Position numbers and translations under genes: made by a program. Positions 31,647-39,168 of a DNA stretch of 64,000 nt are shown here, piece by piece. The DNA lies in assembly GCF_013327855.1 (NCBI RefSeq), contig NZ_JABUMX010000003.1:1-64000 (forward strand). The letters run 5' to 3'. The DNA comes from Phyllobacterium pellucidum. Its GTDB lineage: Bacteria; Pseudomonadota; Alphaproteobacteria; Rhizobiales; Rhizobiaceae. Numbering within the stretch: the stretch's first letter is position 1; the number at the start of each line of letters is the position of its first letter. Below the pieces are notes generated by a model. It searched no databases, was not told where the DNA came from, and was given only the letters and a program-made list of their open reading frames with translations.

Positions 31647-32603
31647 ATGCCAAACGCGCGCAATATCGAAATATTGGCTTTTGCCGACGCTCAGGTGCTG
31701 GACATATCCGGTCCGCTCCAGGTTTTTTCGAGCGCAAACGACTTCGCCGCCGCCCGCAGCGCCCCGGCGCCCTACAGGCTGACCATCGTCGGAATGTCGT
31801 CACAAATACGCACAAGCTCAGGGTTGGTGCTGGCGGCCGAGCCCTTACCCGAACATTGCCGCCACCTCGACACATTGGTGATCCCCGGCGGCTGGGGCGT
31901 CAACGCCGCTTGCGAAGACCCCGAGCTTGTCGAATGGGTCGGACAGAGTTCCGCGCAAGCGCGCCGCACGGTCTCGGTTTGTAGCGGCGCCTTTCTCCTC
32001 GCCACGACGGGCGTCCTCAACGGTCGGCGAGCCGTGACCCATTGGCAGCGTTGCGCCGAATTTTCGCAACGCTTTCCTGATGTCAGGCTTGAACCCGATC
32101 CGATTTTCATCAGGGACGGAGCCTTCTGGACATCCGCTGGGGTAACGGCCGGGATAGATCTCGCCCTCGCGCTCGTCGAGGCCGATCTGGGACGTGAGGC
32201 AGCACTCGCCGTTGCCCGCCAACTGGTGGTGTTTTTCAAACGCCCGGGCGGTCAGTCGCAATTCAGCGCGACACTTGTCCTGCAGGAGAGCGCCACGCGC
32301 TTCGACCGCCTGCACGCCTGGATCCTCGAAAATTTGCGTTCGGACCTTTCGCTCATCCGGCTGGCGGAACAAGCTAACATGAGTGCCCGCAGCTTTTGTC
32401 GCCACTACCTGAGCGAGACCGGACTGACGCCGGCACGCGGGGTCGAACAAATCAGGTTCGAAACGGCGCGGCGGATGCTGGAACAGGGCAACTCCGTCGG
32501 GCGTGTGGCCGCACATTGCGGCTTTGGCTCGGACGAGACAATGCGACGCTGCTTCCTGCGCTATGTCGGCATCACGCCACAAGCCTATCGCGAACGTTTT
32601 TGA
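31647..32603 (+). CDS. GlxA family transcriptional regulator (DJ-1 plus AraC domains)
   Basis: A 318-residue regulator. The N-terminal DJ-1/PfpI-like ligand domain (about 1-185) keeps the SVCSGAFLLATTGVLNGRRAVTHW motif; the C-terminal part has two AraC helix-turn-helix motifs ending YVGITPQAYRERF. Start chosen at the ATG before PNARNIEILAF; the 36 extra codons upstream overlap the palindrome. It is divergent from a DJ-1 enzyme with a related fold and 84 bases upstream of an outer-membrane-type gene, so both are likely targets. Confidence 0.9.
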   Translation: MPNARNIEILAFADAQVLDISGPLQVFSSANDFAAARSAPAPYRLTIVGMSSQIRTSSGLVLAAEPLPEHCRHLDTLVIPGGWGVNAACEDPELVEWVGQSSAQARRTVSVCSGAFLLATTGVLNGRRAVTHWQRCAEFSQRFPDVRLEPDPIFIRDGAFWTSAGVTAGIDLALALVEADLGREAALAVARQLVVFFKRPGGQSQFSATLVLQESATRFDRLHAWILENLRSDLSLIRLAEQANMSARSFCRHYLSETGLTPARGVEQIRFETARRMLEQGNSVGRVAAHCGFGSDETMRRCFLRYVGITPQAYRERF

Positions 32604-32609
32604 ACCTTA

Positions 32610-32635
32610 TTGGCAAATCCATTGGCCTTGCCTAA
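32610..32635 (+). promoter_or_regulatory. Possible second regulator site before the outer-membrane gene
   Basis: TTGGCAA (32610-32616) and TTGCCTAA (32628-32635) form an imperfect inverted pair, with half-sites like those in the 31616-31633 palindrome but farther apart. It sits about 50-80 bases before the start of the next gene. Confidence 0.3.
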
Positions 32636-32687
32636 TGTAACCTCTGATTTGTATTTCTAGTAACGTATTGCGTTTGGGGGTTGTGAT

Positions 32688-33500
32688 ATGAAACCTGTAT
32701 TTGCGCATGGCCTGATCCTCCCGCTCCTTCTGACAACAACAGTGTTGGGGGCACAGGCGCAGGAATCGACCGCCGATCTCGCCAAGAAACTCTCCAATCC
32801 GGTGGCCGCGATGATCAGCGTGCCGTTTCAGGCCAATTACGACGGCGGCTATGGGCCTGAAGACGGCAGCAAGTATACGATCAACATCCAGCCGGTCATT
32901 CCTTTCACCCTCAACGAGGATTGGAACGTAATTTCGCGCACCATCCTGCCTGTTGTCTGGCAGGACGACATTGCCGGGCCTTCGGGCCATCAATTCGGCC
33001 TTGGCGACACCACGCAGAGCTTCTTCTTTTCACCAAAGAAGCCGGGTCTTGGCGGCGTTATCTGGGGCGTTGGACCAGCCTTCCTCTTGCCGACCGCGAC
33101 CGATGATCTCCTCGGCGGCGAGAAATGGGGTGCGGGTCCGACGGGGGTCGTGCTCAAGCAGGAGGGCCCCTGGACCTTCGGCGCGCTCGCCAACCACATC
33201 TGGTCGTTTGCCGGCGATGACGACCGCAGTGACGTTAACGCGACTTTCCTGCAACCCTTCCTGTCCTATACGACCCCCGATGCCTGGACATTCGGCGTCA
33301 ACACCGAGTCGACCTACAATTGGGATGAAGACCAGTGGTCGGTGCCGATCAACCTGACGGTCGCCAAACTGGTCAAATTCGACAAGCAGCCGGTAAGCTT
33401 CACGGCCGGCGTGCGCTACTGGGCCGAGAGCCCGGAGAATGGCCCCGATGGCTGGGGGGCACGCTTTGTCGTCACTTTCCTGTTTCCAAAGGGAAAATAG
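32688..33500 (+). CDS. Exported transporter-like protein (Phenol_MetA_deg type, putative outer-membrane barrel)
   Basis: A 270-residue protein with a signal peptide (1-24, ending GAQAQ). The rest is rich in alternating aromatic/polar strands and ends in FVVTFLF plus three residues, like a beta-barrel of the outer membrane. The segments WGVGPAFLLPTATDDLLGGEKWGAGPTGVVLKQ and GVRYWAESP are typical of the family named for phenol meta-pathway gene neighbourhoods; the cargo is unknown. A decayed partial copy follows at 33594, and a GlxA-type regulator precedes it. Confidence 0.78.
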   Translation: MKPVFAHGLILPLLLTTTVLGAQAQESTADLAKKLSNPVAAMISVPFQANYDGGYGPEDGSKYTINIQPVIPFTLNEDWNVISRTILPVVWQDDIAGPSGHQFGLGDTTQSFFFSPKKPGLGGVIWGVGPAFLLPTATDDLLGGEKWGAGPTGVVLKQEGPWTFGALANHIWSFAGDDDRSDVNATFLQPFLSYTTPDAWTFGVNTESTYNWDEDQWSVPINLTVAKLVKFDKQPVSFTAGVRYWAESPENGPDGWGARFVVTFLFPKGK

Positions 33501-33593
33501 ACGGGCTGGCTAATACAGACCACGTCGATGACGGTTGCACTTATTGCATGCAGCAGATTTGATCTGAAAGATCTTATTTGAGCTGGAGATGTT

Positions 33594-34065
33594 TTGATGA
33601 CGTCGTCGCGGCCAACGGATGACGGCATTATCCGGGGCGCGGGCCCGATTTTCCTTTTACCCACGGCAACGAACGACCTTCTCGGCGGTGAAAAAATGGG
33701 GTGCCGGCCCAACAGTCGTCGTGCTGAAACAGTCGCAGTTCTGGACTTACGGCCTGCTTGCCAACCATCTCTGGTCATTTGCCGGTGGCAGGAACCGAAC
33801 CGATATCAGCACGAGCTTTGTCCAGCCGTTCATCGACTATACGACCAAGGATGCATGGACATTTGAACTTGGCTCGAAGTCGAACTATGATTGGCAGAGC
33901 AGCGAGTGGTCCATCCCGATCAACTTGGATGTCTCCAAACTGGTGAAGATCGGCGACCAACCGGTGAGCATCGGCAGCGGGGTCCGCTATTGGGCCGCCA
34001 GCCCGAAAGATGGGCCTGAAGGTTGGGGTGCACGCTTTGTGGTTACGTTCCTGTTCACAAAGTAA
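33594..34065 (+). pseudogene. Decayed, truncated paralogue of the preceding outer-membrane gene
   Basis: From about 33620 the translation matches the C-terminal half of the upstream protein (GAGPIFLLPTATNDLLGGEK, then WGAGPTVVVLKQ to FVVTFLFTK). The N-terminal half, including the signal peptide, is missing. A run of six A at 33691-33696 has one base more than the corresponding place in the intact copy, so the reading shifts there from one frame to the next. The two copies have diverged at many positions, so the duplication is not recent. A sequencing error in the A-run would repair the shift but not the lost N-terminus. Confidence 0.75.
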
Positions 34066-34094
34066 GTCCACATAAATTGCAGGAGACCTGAGAC

Positions 34095-34253
34095 ATGATC
34101 CGTTTGACGATGCTCCTTGCACTCACACTTATCGGCCTTTCGGGTTGCACGTCGAGCGCCAATGTAAGCCCCCTCAGATTTTGCGACAGGCCGACGGACA
34201 TCAATGCCCGGGTCTTCACAAACTGCACGCCGAGAGTAGACGACAGGGTGTGA
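34095..34253 (+). CDS. Small lipoprotein, 52 residues, unknown function
   Basis: Begins MIRLTMLLALTLIGLSGC, a signal peptide with lipobox LSGC (lipidation at C18). The mature part is only 35 residues with two more cysteines (C30 and C44) that could pair. AGGAG lies nine bases before the ATG. It follows the decayed barrel paralogue by 29 bases. I recognise no family, but signal, lipobox and ribosome site together make it a credible gene. Confidence 0.65.
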   Translation: MIRLTMLLALTLIGLSGCTSSANVSPLRFCDRPTDINARVFTNCTPRVDDRV

Positions 34254-34335
34254 CCTGCCGCATGGCTGGGGCTCTCGGTGGGGCATGCCCGAACCGGTGA
34301 CGCACGCAATTTCCAGATTGTTCGGGTGGTGCATC

Positions 34336-34350
34336 GGTGCCCCCTGCCGG
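34336..34350 (+). repeat. Copy of the tRNA-Leu 3' end (putative distal attachment site)
   Basis: GGTGCCCCCTGCCGG is identical, in the same orientation, to 37619-37633, the 3' end of tRNA-Leu(CAA). Both copies are also preceded by TGGTGC and three or four bases. A 15-bp exact match to a tRNA 3' end is what tyrosine-recombinase integration leaves at the far end of an element. The rest of 34254-34489 holds no gene. Confidence 0.6.
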
Positions 34351-34489
34351 TCCATCTTGGGCAAAATCGAACCCTACCACCAACAGAAAATCCATCAACA
34401 ATATTAATACCTTGAAGGAAGCTCGCCCGGTAGGTCTGCGCGTTTGAACAGTACCTCGTACTATGTGAAATCAGTACCCCGCTTCCAAT

Positions 34490-36721
34490 TTATTTTGCCC
34501 CCCGCCAGCCCAACAACCTCATGGCATTCGCGGTTACGATGACGGTCGCACCCGTGTCGGCAAGGATGGCGGGCCACAGCCCGGTGATGCCGACAATCGT
34601 GGTGACGAGGAACACTGCCTTCAGACCCAGCGCGACGGTGATGTTCTGGTGGATATTCCCCATGACCTGTCTCGAAAGATCGATCATGTTCCACACATCT
34701 ATTACGCGGCCATGCAATATGGCTGCATCTGCTGTCTCCAGTGCAACGTCGGTACCGCCGCCCATTGCAATTCCAACATCGGCTGCTGCAAGCGCAGGTG
34801 CATCGTTGATGCCATCGCCAACTTTGGCAACAATAAGCCCCTCGCGTTTCATTTCGCTCACAGTGCGTTGCTTGTCTTCAGGCATGAGTTCGGCCTTTGC
34901 TTCAATGCCCAATTCGTCTGCAATTGCCTCTGCGGTCCTCCGGTTGTCACCGGTCAACATGACGGTCTTGATGTCGTTATTTCGGAGCATCTCTAGCCCT
35001 TGCGCGGCGTCCTGACGGGGCTCATCCCGCATCGCAATAAATCCCGCTACTTCACCTGCGACGATCAGGATGGATACTGTCTTGCCAGCTTCATTCAATC
35101 TTTCCACCGCATGGCGCTGATCCATGGAAAGTTGAACCATGTCCGTTGCCGCACGGGCAGAGCCCAAGAAGACCCTCTGACCACCGACGTTGCCTTCGAC
35201 GCCTTTTCCGGAGAGTGCTGTCGCAGCTGTTGCAGGTGGAATGGGTACATTCTCTGCGGTCGCTTTGGCGAGGATGGCGTTGGCGAGCGGGTGGCTTGAC
35301 CCTGTTTCGAGGGCGGCCGCGAGGGACAATATTTGCCGTTCAGCATGTCCGAACGAGATGATGTCCGTGACGACCGGCTTGCCCTCGGTCAGCGTTCCAG
35401 TCTTGTCGAATGCAACCGCAGTGATCTTCCCGATTGTCTCAAGGACGGCCCCTCCCTTCAGCAGAAGACCGCGTCGTGCCCCTGCCGACAGCCCTGCCGC
35501 GATTGCAGCTGGTGTGGAGATGACTAGGGCACATGGACAGCCGATCAGCAGGATTGCGAGGCCCTTGTAGACCCAATCAACCCAAGAGCCTCCCATCACC
35601 ATGGGAGGGACAACAGCGACGAGGGTCGCAACGACCATAACGCTTGGCGTGTAGTAGCGCGAGAACCGATCAATGAAACGTTCCGTAGGTGCCCTACTCT
35701 CTTGGGCTTCCTCCACCAGACGCACCACGCGAGCTATCGTGTTGTCAGCTGAGGTTGCTGTGACACGAATACGCAGCAAACCATCCGTATTGATGGTACC
35801 TGCGAAGACACTATCGCCAGCGGTCTTGCGCTTTGGCGTGCTTTCGCCGGTTACGGGTGCTTCATCAATCTCGCTGGTGCCTTCAGTGATGTCACCATCG
35901 GCGGGTATCCGGTCGCCTGGACGAGCAAGCACCACATCACCGATAGCCAACTTGTCGGCCGCAATGGACACGGTCTGTCCCTCGCGTTCAACCAGAGCTG
36001 TCTTCGGTACAAGGTTGGCCAACCCCTGAATGCTCGCCCGAGCCCTACCAGCCGCTACGCCCTCCAGAAGTTCCCCAACGAGGAACAGGAACACAATTGC
36101 GGCTCCTTCTTCCCCGGCTCCAATGATCACAGCTCCAACGGCGGCAACCGTCATCAGCATCTCAATGGAGAATGGAGTACCTGCAAGCGCCGCCATCAGT
36201 GCCCTACGAGCAATTGGCAGGAGACCCACGAGCATTGCGACGGCAAATGCCCACTGCGAAATGTCAGGAAACAATTTGCCAAGCCCATAGGCGGCCACCA
36301 GCGCCAGTCCGCTTGCGATGGTCAGGTGGGCCTTCTTGCTTCGCCACCAAGGCCCTGACGAAGGTCCATGGTCATGCCCATGCAGCCCCGATAAGCCATC
36401 TGCTTGCTCTTTTGCGTGATCATGCTTGGAGTGATCGTGGTCCGCGTGGTCATGAGAAATGTCGTCCAGCGATGCCTTCTCTCTACGAACATCGCTGCTG
36501 CCGATTGGGGCAATCGTGTAGCCCAGCCTTGCAATGCTCTTTTGAAGCTCCTGCAGGTCCGCCTTTGCTCCATGCATCACTGTCATAGTCCCAGCACTGA
36601 CCGACACCGAGACGTCTTCAATGTCAGAGAGCCTACGCGCAGCCGTGTCGATCTTTGACGCGCAACCAGCGCAATCCATTCCCTCTACGCGAAACCTCGT
36701 CTGCGTTGATGCCGTATCCAT
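34490..36721 (-). CDS. zntA: Zn2+/Cd2+/Pb2+-exporting P1B-type ATPase
   Basis: A 743-residue metal-efflux ATPase of the P1B-2 group. In order: heavy-metal-associated domain with GMDC17AGC20, a His/Asp-rich linker with many His between about 90 and 117, membrane helices, the TGES actuator motif (291-294), the CPC metal motif (395-397), phosphorylation motif D439KTGT, HP motif, and the transmembrane Asp of the final helix (D722), which marks Zn/Cd/Pb transporters. Base composition at wobble positions looks less G+C-rich than in flanking core genes. It diverges from a MerR regulator and has a MerR-type promoter. Confidence 0.95.
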   Translation of the reverse strand: MDTASTQTRFRVEGMDCAGCASKIDTAARRLSDIEDVSVSVSAGTMTVMHGAKADLQELQKSIARLGYTIAPIGSSDVRREKASLDDISHDHADHDHSKHDHAKEQADGLSGLHGHDHGPSSGPWWRSKKAHLTIASGLALVAAYGLGKLFPDISQWAFAVAMLVGLLPIARRALMAALAGTPFSIEMLMTVAAVGAVIIGAGEEGAAIVFLFLVGELLEGVAAGRARASIQGLANLVPKTALVEREGQTVSIAADKLAIGDVVLARPGDRIPADGDITEGTSEIDEAPVTGESTPKRKTAGDSVFAGTINTDGLLRIRVTATSADNTIARVVRLVEEAQESRAPTERFIDRFSRYYTPSVMVVATLVAVVPPMVMGGSWVDWVYKGLAILLIGCPCALVISTPAAIAAGLSAGARRGLLLKGGAVLETIGKITAVAFDKTGTLTEGKPVVTDIISFGHAERQILSLAAALETGSSHPLANAILAKATAENVPIPPATAATALSGKGVEGNVGGQRVFLGSARAATDMVQLSMDQRHAVERLNEAGKTVSILIVAGEVAGFIAMRDEPRQDAAQGLEMLRNNDIKTVMLTGDNRRTAEAIADELGIEAKAELMPEDKQRTVSEMKREGLIVAKVGDGINDAPALAAADVGIAMGGGTDVALETADAAILHGRVIDVWNMIDLSRQVMGNIHQNITVALGLKAVFLVTTIVGITGLWPAILADTGATVIVTANAMRLLGWRGAK

Positions 36722-36751
36722 CTGTCAGCTCCATTGACTTCTCCACTGACC

Positions 36752-36782
36752 AGCCTACATCCTCTAGCGACTAGAGGAGCAA
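36752..36782 (-). promoter_or_regulatory. MerR-type promoter/operator of zntA
   Basis: On the minus strand TTGCTC (36777-36782) and TAGGCT (36752-36757) are 19 bases apart, the over-long spacer diagnostic of MerR-activated promoters. Within it CCTCTAG-CGA-CTAGAGG (36761-36777) is a perfect 7-bp inverted repeat, the expected regulator site. The dyad also lies just before the regulator's own ribosome site, so the regulator should control itself too. Confidence 0.75.
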
Positions 36783-36788
36783 GCGCAA

Positions 36789-37214
36789 ATGTCGGAACAA
36801 ATTTCCATAGGCGAGGCTGCGAGACGCAGTGGAGTGAAGGTGCCAACGATACGCTACTACGAGCAGATTGGCTTATTACCGGCCCCTGAACGCACCGAGG
36901 GCAACCGAAGGAACTACAGGAAGGACGAGGTACAGCGACTGGCTTTCATTCGCCATTCACGCGAGCTTGGCTTCGAGATCGATGCCATCAAGACATTGCT
37001 GGTTCTGCAGGACGATCCCAATCAGCCCTGTGGTACAGCCGACCAGATAGTCATTGCCCGACTTCAGGACGTCGATCAACGTATCAATAGCCTCAATGCT
37101 CTGAAAGTCGAGTTAGAGACGATGCTTGAGCAATGCAGCCATGGTCGCGTCAAAGAATGCCGTGTGATTGAGACCCTCGCCAATCATGACCGATGCATTC
37201 ATGGCCATCACTGA
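36789..37214 (+). CDS. MerR family metal-responsive regulator (CadR/PbrR/ZntR type)
   Basis: A 141-residue regulator that would twist the zntA promoter into an active form on binding metal. The N-terminal winged helix (SIGEAARRSGVKVPTIRYYEQIGLL) is typical; a long dimer helix follows. Metal ligands expected for the Cd/Zn/Pb branch are C81 (NQPCGTAD), C116 (QCSHG) and C124 (ECRVIE), with C136 and a His-rich end (CIHGHH) as possible extra ligands. GAGGAGC is the ribosome site. ykvA follows after 11 bases. Confidence 0.93.
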   Translation: MSEQISIGEAARRSGVKVPTIRYYEQIGLLPAPERTEGNRRNYRKDEVQRLAFIRHSRELGFEIDAIKTLLVLQDDPNQPCGTADQIVIARLQDVDQRINSLNALKVELETMLEQCSHGRVKECRVIETLANHDRCIHGHH

Positions 37215-37225
37215 AAGGGCGCTTC

Positions 37226-37663
37226 ATGCTTGCCGACGTAAAGCTATGGGCAAGAAGGATCAAGCGGGACATTGTGGCTCTTTGGATTGCAGCACGAGAC
37301 CCTCGAACACCTCTGCTCGCAAAGTTCGTAGCGGGAGCTGTGGCCGCGTACGCTCTTTCTCCTATCGATCTGATCCCGGACTTCATTCCAGTACTCGGAT
37401 ACCTCAATGATCTACTGATAGTCCCGGCGGGCATACTAATCGCTGTCGCGCTCATCCCGCCAGCACTGATGGAAGAGTTTCATGACGACGCAACTGGTCG
37501 AGAGGGACTAGCTCCATCATCTGCATTTCATAGCAGGTTCTCAATCAGTACGCCAAACAGTAGCCGGAGGACGATTTTCAGTGCAGGATTAAAGAGATGC
37601 AGGATTTTTGGTGCTTATGGTGCCCCCTGCCGGAATCGAACCAGCACTCCTCTCGGAACCTGA
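37226..37663 (+). CDS. DUF1232 (YkvA family) membrane protein with abnormal C-terminus
   Basis: A 145-residue protein. Residues 1-90 match the family well, with the hallmark YALSPIDLIPDFIPVLGYLNDLL. After about residue 95 the sequence turns into a Ser/Arg-rich tail with no family resemblance, and the stop codon falls inside the tRNA-Leu gene on the other strand. The usual C-terminal region appears to have been lost or replaced at the junction with the tRNA. The frame could be non-functional. AAAGGG precedes the ATG; it probably shares a transcript with the MerR gene. Confidence 0.7.
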   Translation: MLADVKLWARRIKRDIVALWIAARDPRTPLLAKFVAGAVAAYALSPIDLIPDFIPVLGYLNDLLIVPAGILIAVALIPPALMEEFHDDATGREGLAPSSAFHSRFSISTPNSSRRTIFSAGLKRCRIFGAYGAPCRNRTSTPLGT

Positions 37664-37702
37664 TTTTGAGTCAGGCGCGTCTACCAATTCCGCCAAGGGG
37701 GC
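37618..37702 (-). tRNA. tRNA-Leu (anticodon CAA)
   Basis: Read on the minus strand: acceptor stem GCCCCCT paired with AGGGGGC, D-arm with TTGGTAGAC, anticodon stem CCTGA/TCAGG enclosing CTCAAAA (anticodon CAA, reading UUG), a long variable arm (GTTCCGAGAGGAG) as required for leucine tRNAs, T-loop GGTTCGATTCC, and an encoded CCA end at 37618-37620. Total 85 bases, normal for tRNA-Leu. Confidence 0.95.
37619..37633 (+). repeat. tRNA-proximal copy of the 15-bp direct repeat
   Basis: The last 15 bases of tRNA-Leu (less the terminal A), repeated exactly at 34336-34350. The 3.3 kb between the copies carries zntA, its MerR regulator and the damaged ykvA. Confidence 0.6.
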
Positions 37703-37947
37703 CGCAAAAGCTTCGGGTGCGGCGAACCGCACCGTCAAAGCCAAATACATGCTGGAGCGGCCCGCGGTCAACACCATTCCGCCAATTTCTCGCGATAACG
37801 CACTCGTGTGTTGCCGGTCGCGCGGGCCACAAGTAGAGGCGAAGCAGCCTGGCTGGCAAAAATCGACTGCAGCGATTCCATTTGGGTGAAGTTTGCTCTA
37901 AGGATCACCGACTTTCTCGAACAACTTCCCCGGACAGGAACCGCCAT

Positions 37948-38538
37948 ATGCTTCGCAAACTCTATGATTGGACGATGTCGCTCGCCGCGCGCAAATCCGC
38001 GGAAGTCTGGCTCGCCATCATCGCCTTCGTGGAGAGTTCGGTTTTCCTCGTTCCCGCCGACGTCCTCTATCTTCCCATGGCGCTGGCACGGCCGGAGCGC
38101 GCCTATCGTTATGCGCTCGTGGCGACGGTCGCCTCGGTGCTCGGTGGCATTGCCGGCTGGCTTCTCGGCTATTACGCCTATGAGACACTGGCAAAACCCA
38201 TTCTCGAAATGTACGGCAAGCTCGATGCTTTCGAGGCGCTGCGCGGCTCGACCAGCGCAGATGCGATCCTCCTGCTGCTCATCACCTCCGGCCTTGCGCA
38301 TCTGCCCCCGATCAAGGTGGTGACGATCCTCTCCGGCGCTGCTGCGATCAACATCTGGGTATTCATCGGATCGGCAATTCTTGCACGCGGGGCGCGGTTC
38401 TTCTTCCTCGCCTGGCTCCTGCGCCGCTATGGCGAACCGATCCGCCATTTCATCGAAAAGCGGCTCGGCCTCATCGCCGGTGCAGCCGCTGCGGTGCTGA
38501 TTTTGCTCTACGCCGTATTCCACTATTATCATCTATAG
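37948..38538 (+). CDS. YqaA/DedA-like membrane protein
   Basis: A 196-residue inner-membrane protein of the SNARE-associated/VTT (DedA-related) group, several members of which act in lipid or undecaprenyl-phosphate flipping. It has FVESSVFLVPADVLYLPMALARP near the N-terminus and about five helices. Start at the ATG with AGGAA upstream. It is 21 bases before dsbB, probably co-transcribed. The 245 bases between the tRNA and this gene show no other feature. Confidence 0.85.
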   Translation: MLRKLYDWTMSLAARKSAEVWLAIIAFVESSVFLVPADVLYLPMALARPERAYRYALVATVASVLGGIAGWLLGYYAYETLAKPILEMYGKLDAFEALRGSTSADAILLLLITSGLAHLPPIKVVTILSGAAAINIWVFIGSAILARGARFFFLAWLLRRYGEPIRHFIEKRLGLIAGAAAAVLILLYAVFHYYHL

Positions 38539-38559
38539 TTCGAGGACGCTTCGCGCATC

Positions 38560-39078
38560 ATGACAATGGCAACGGCACCCGCGATGAGTTCGACGCATTT
38601 CCGGACCGCTTTGTTCCTTCTCGCCGCAATGATAGTGACGGTCGGGTCGGCGCTGGCCTTCCAGTATGTGGGCGGCTACCTGCCCTGCAAGCTCTGCCTC
38701 GAGCAGCGCTATCCCTACTATGCCGGCATACCGCTCATGGCGCTTGCCGTCGTCGCCTCTCTCCTGCGCTGGCCGTCAGGCCTGACACGGCTGCTGATCG
38801 CATTGGGCGGCATCCTCATGTTGATCGGGCTTGGCCTTGCAATCTTCCATGCAGGCGTCGAGTGGAAGTTCTGGGCGGGACCGACGGATTGCACCGCGGT
38901 CGCAATGTCCATCACCACCGATGCCGGCAATCTGCTAAGTGACCTCAACGCAGTCCATCCACCGGCATGCGACACCGCCGCCCTGCGCGTGCTCGGCCTG
39001 TCATTTGCCGGCTGGAACGCCATCGCCAGCCTTATTCTGGTTGTCGTGGCGTTTCGTGGAGCGATGAGGCGGGGTTAA
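38560..39078 (+). CDS. dsbB: Disulfide bond formation protein DsbB
   Basis: A 172-residue membrane protein with four helices that reoxidises DsbA and passes electrons to quinone. Both cysteine pairs are present: C43-K-L-C46 in the first periplasmic loop, and C111 (GPTDC) with C137 (HPPAC) in the second. Alternative ATGs exist within the first nine codons. It follows the YqaA gene and converges with the HNH gene. Confidence 0.9.
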   Translation: MTMATAPAMSSTHFRTALFLLAAMIVTVGSALAFQYVGGYLPCKLCLEQRYPYYAGIPLMALAVVASLLRWPSGLTRLLIALGGILMLIGLGLAIFHAGVEWKFWAGPTDCTAVAMSITTDAGNLLSDLNAVHPPACDTAALRVLGLSFAGWNAIASLILVVVAFRGAMRRG

Positions 39079-39168
39079 GCCCTTGCCAATCTGCTGAGCA
39101 AATTATGCATCGCAGAGAGCTCAGCAAAAAATAGCCAGGCGCGGCGCAGGGACCGACGGCCGGAACCC

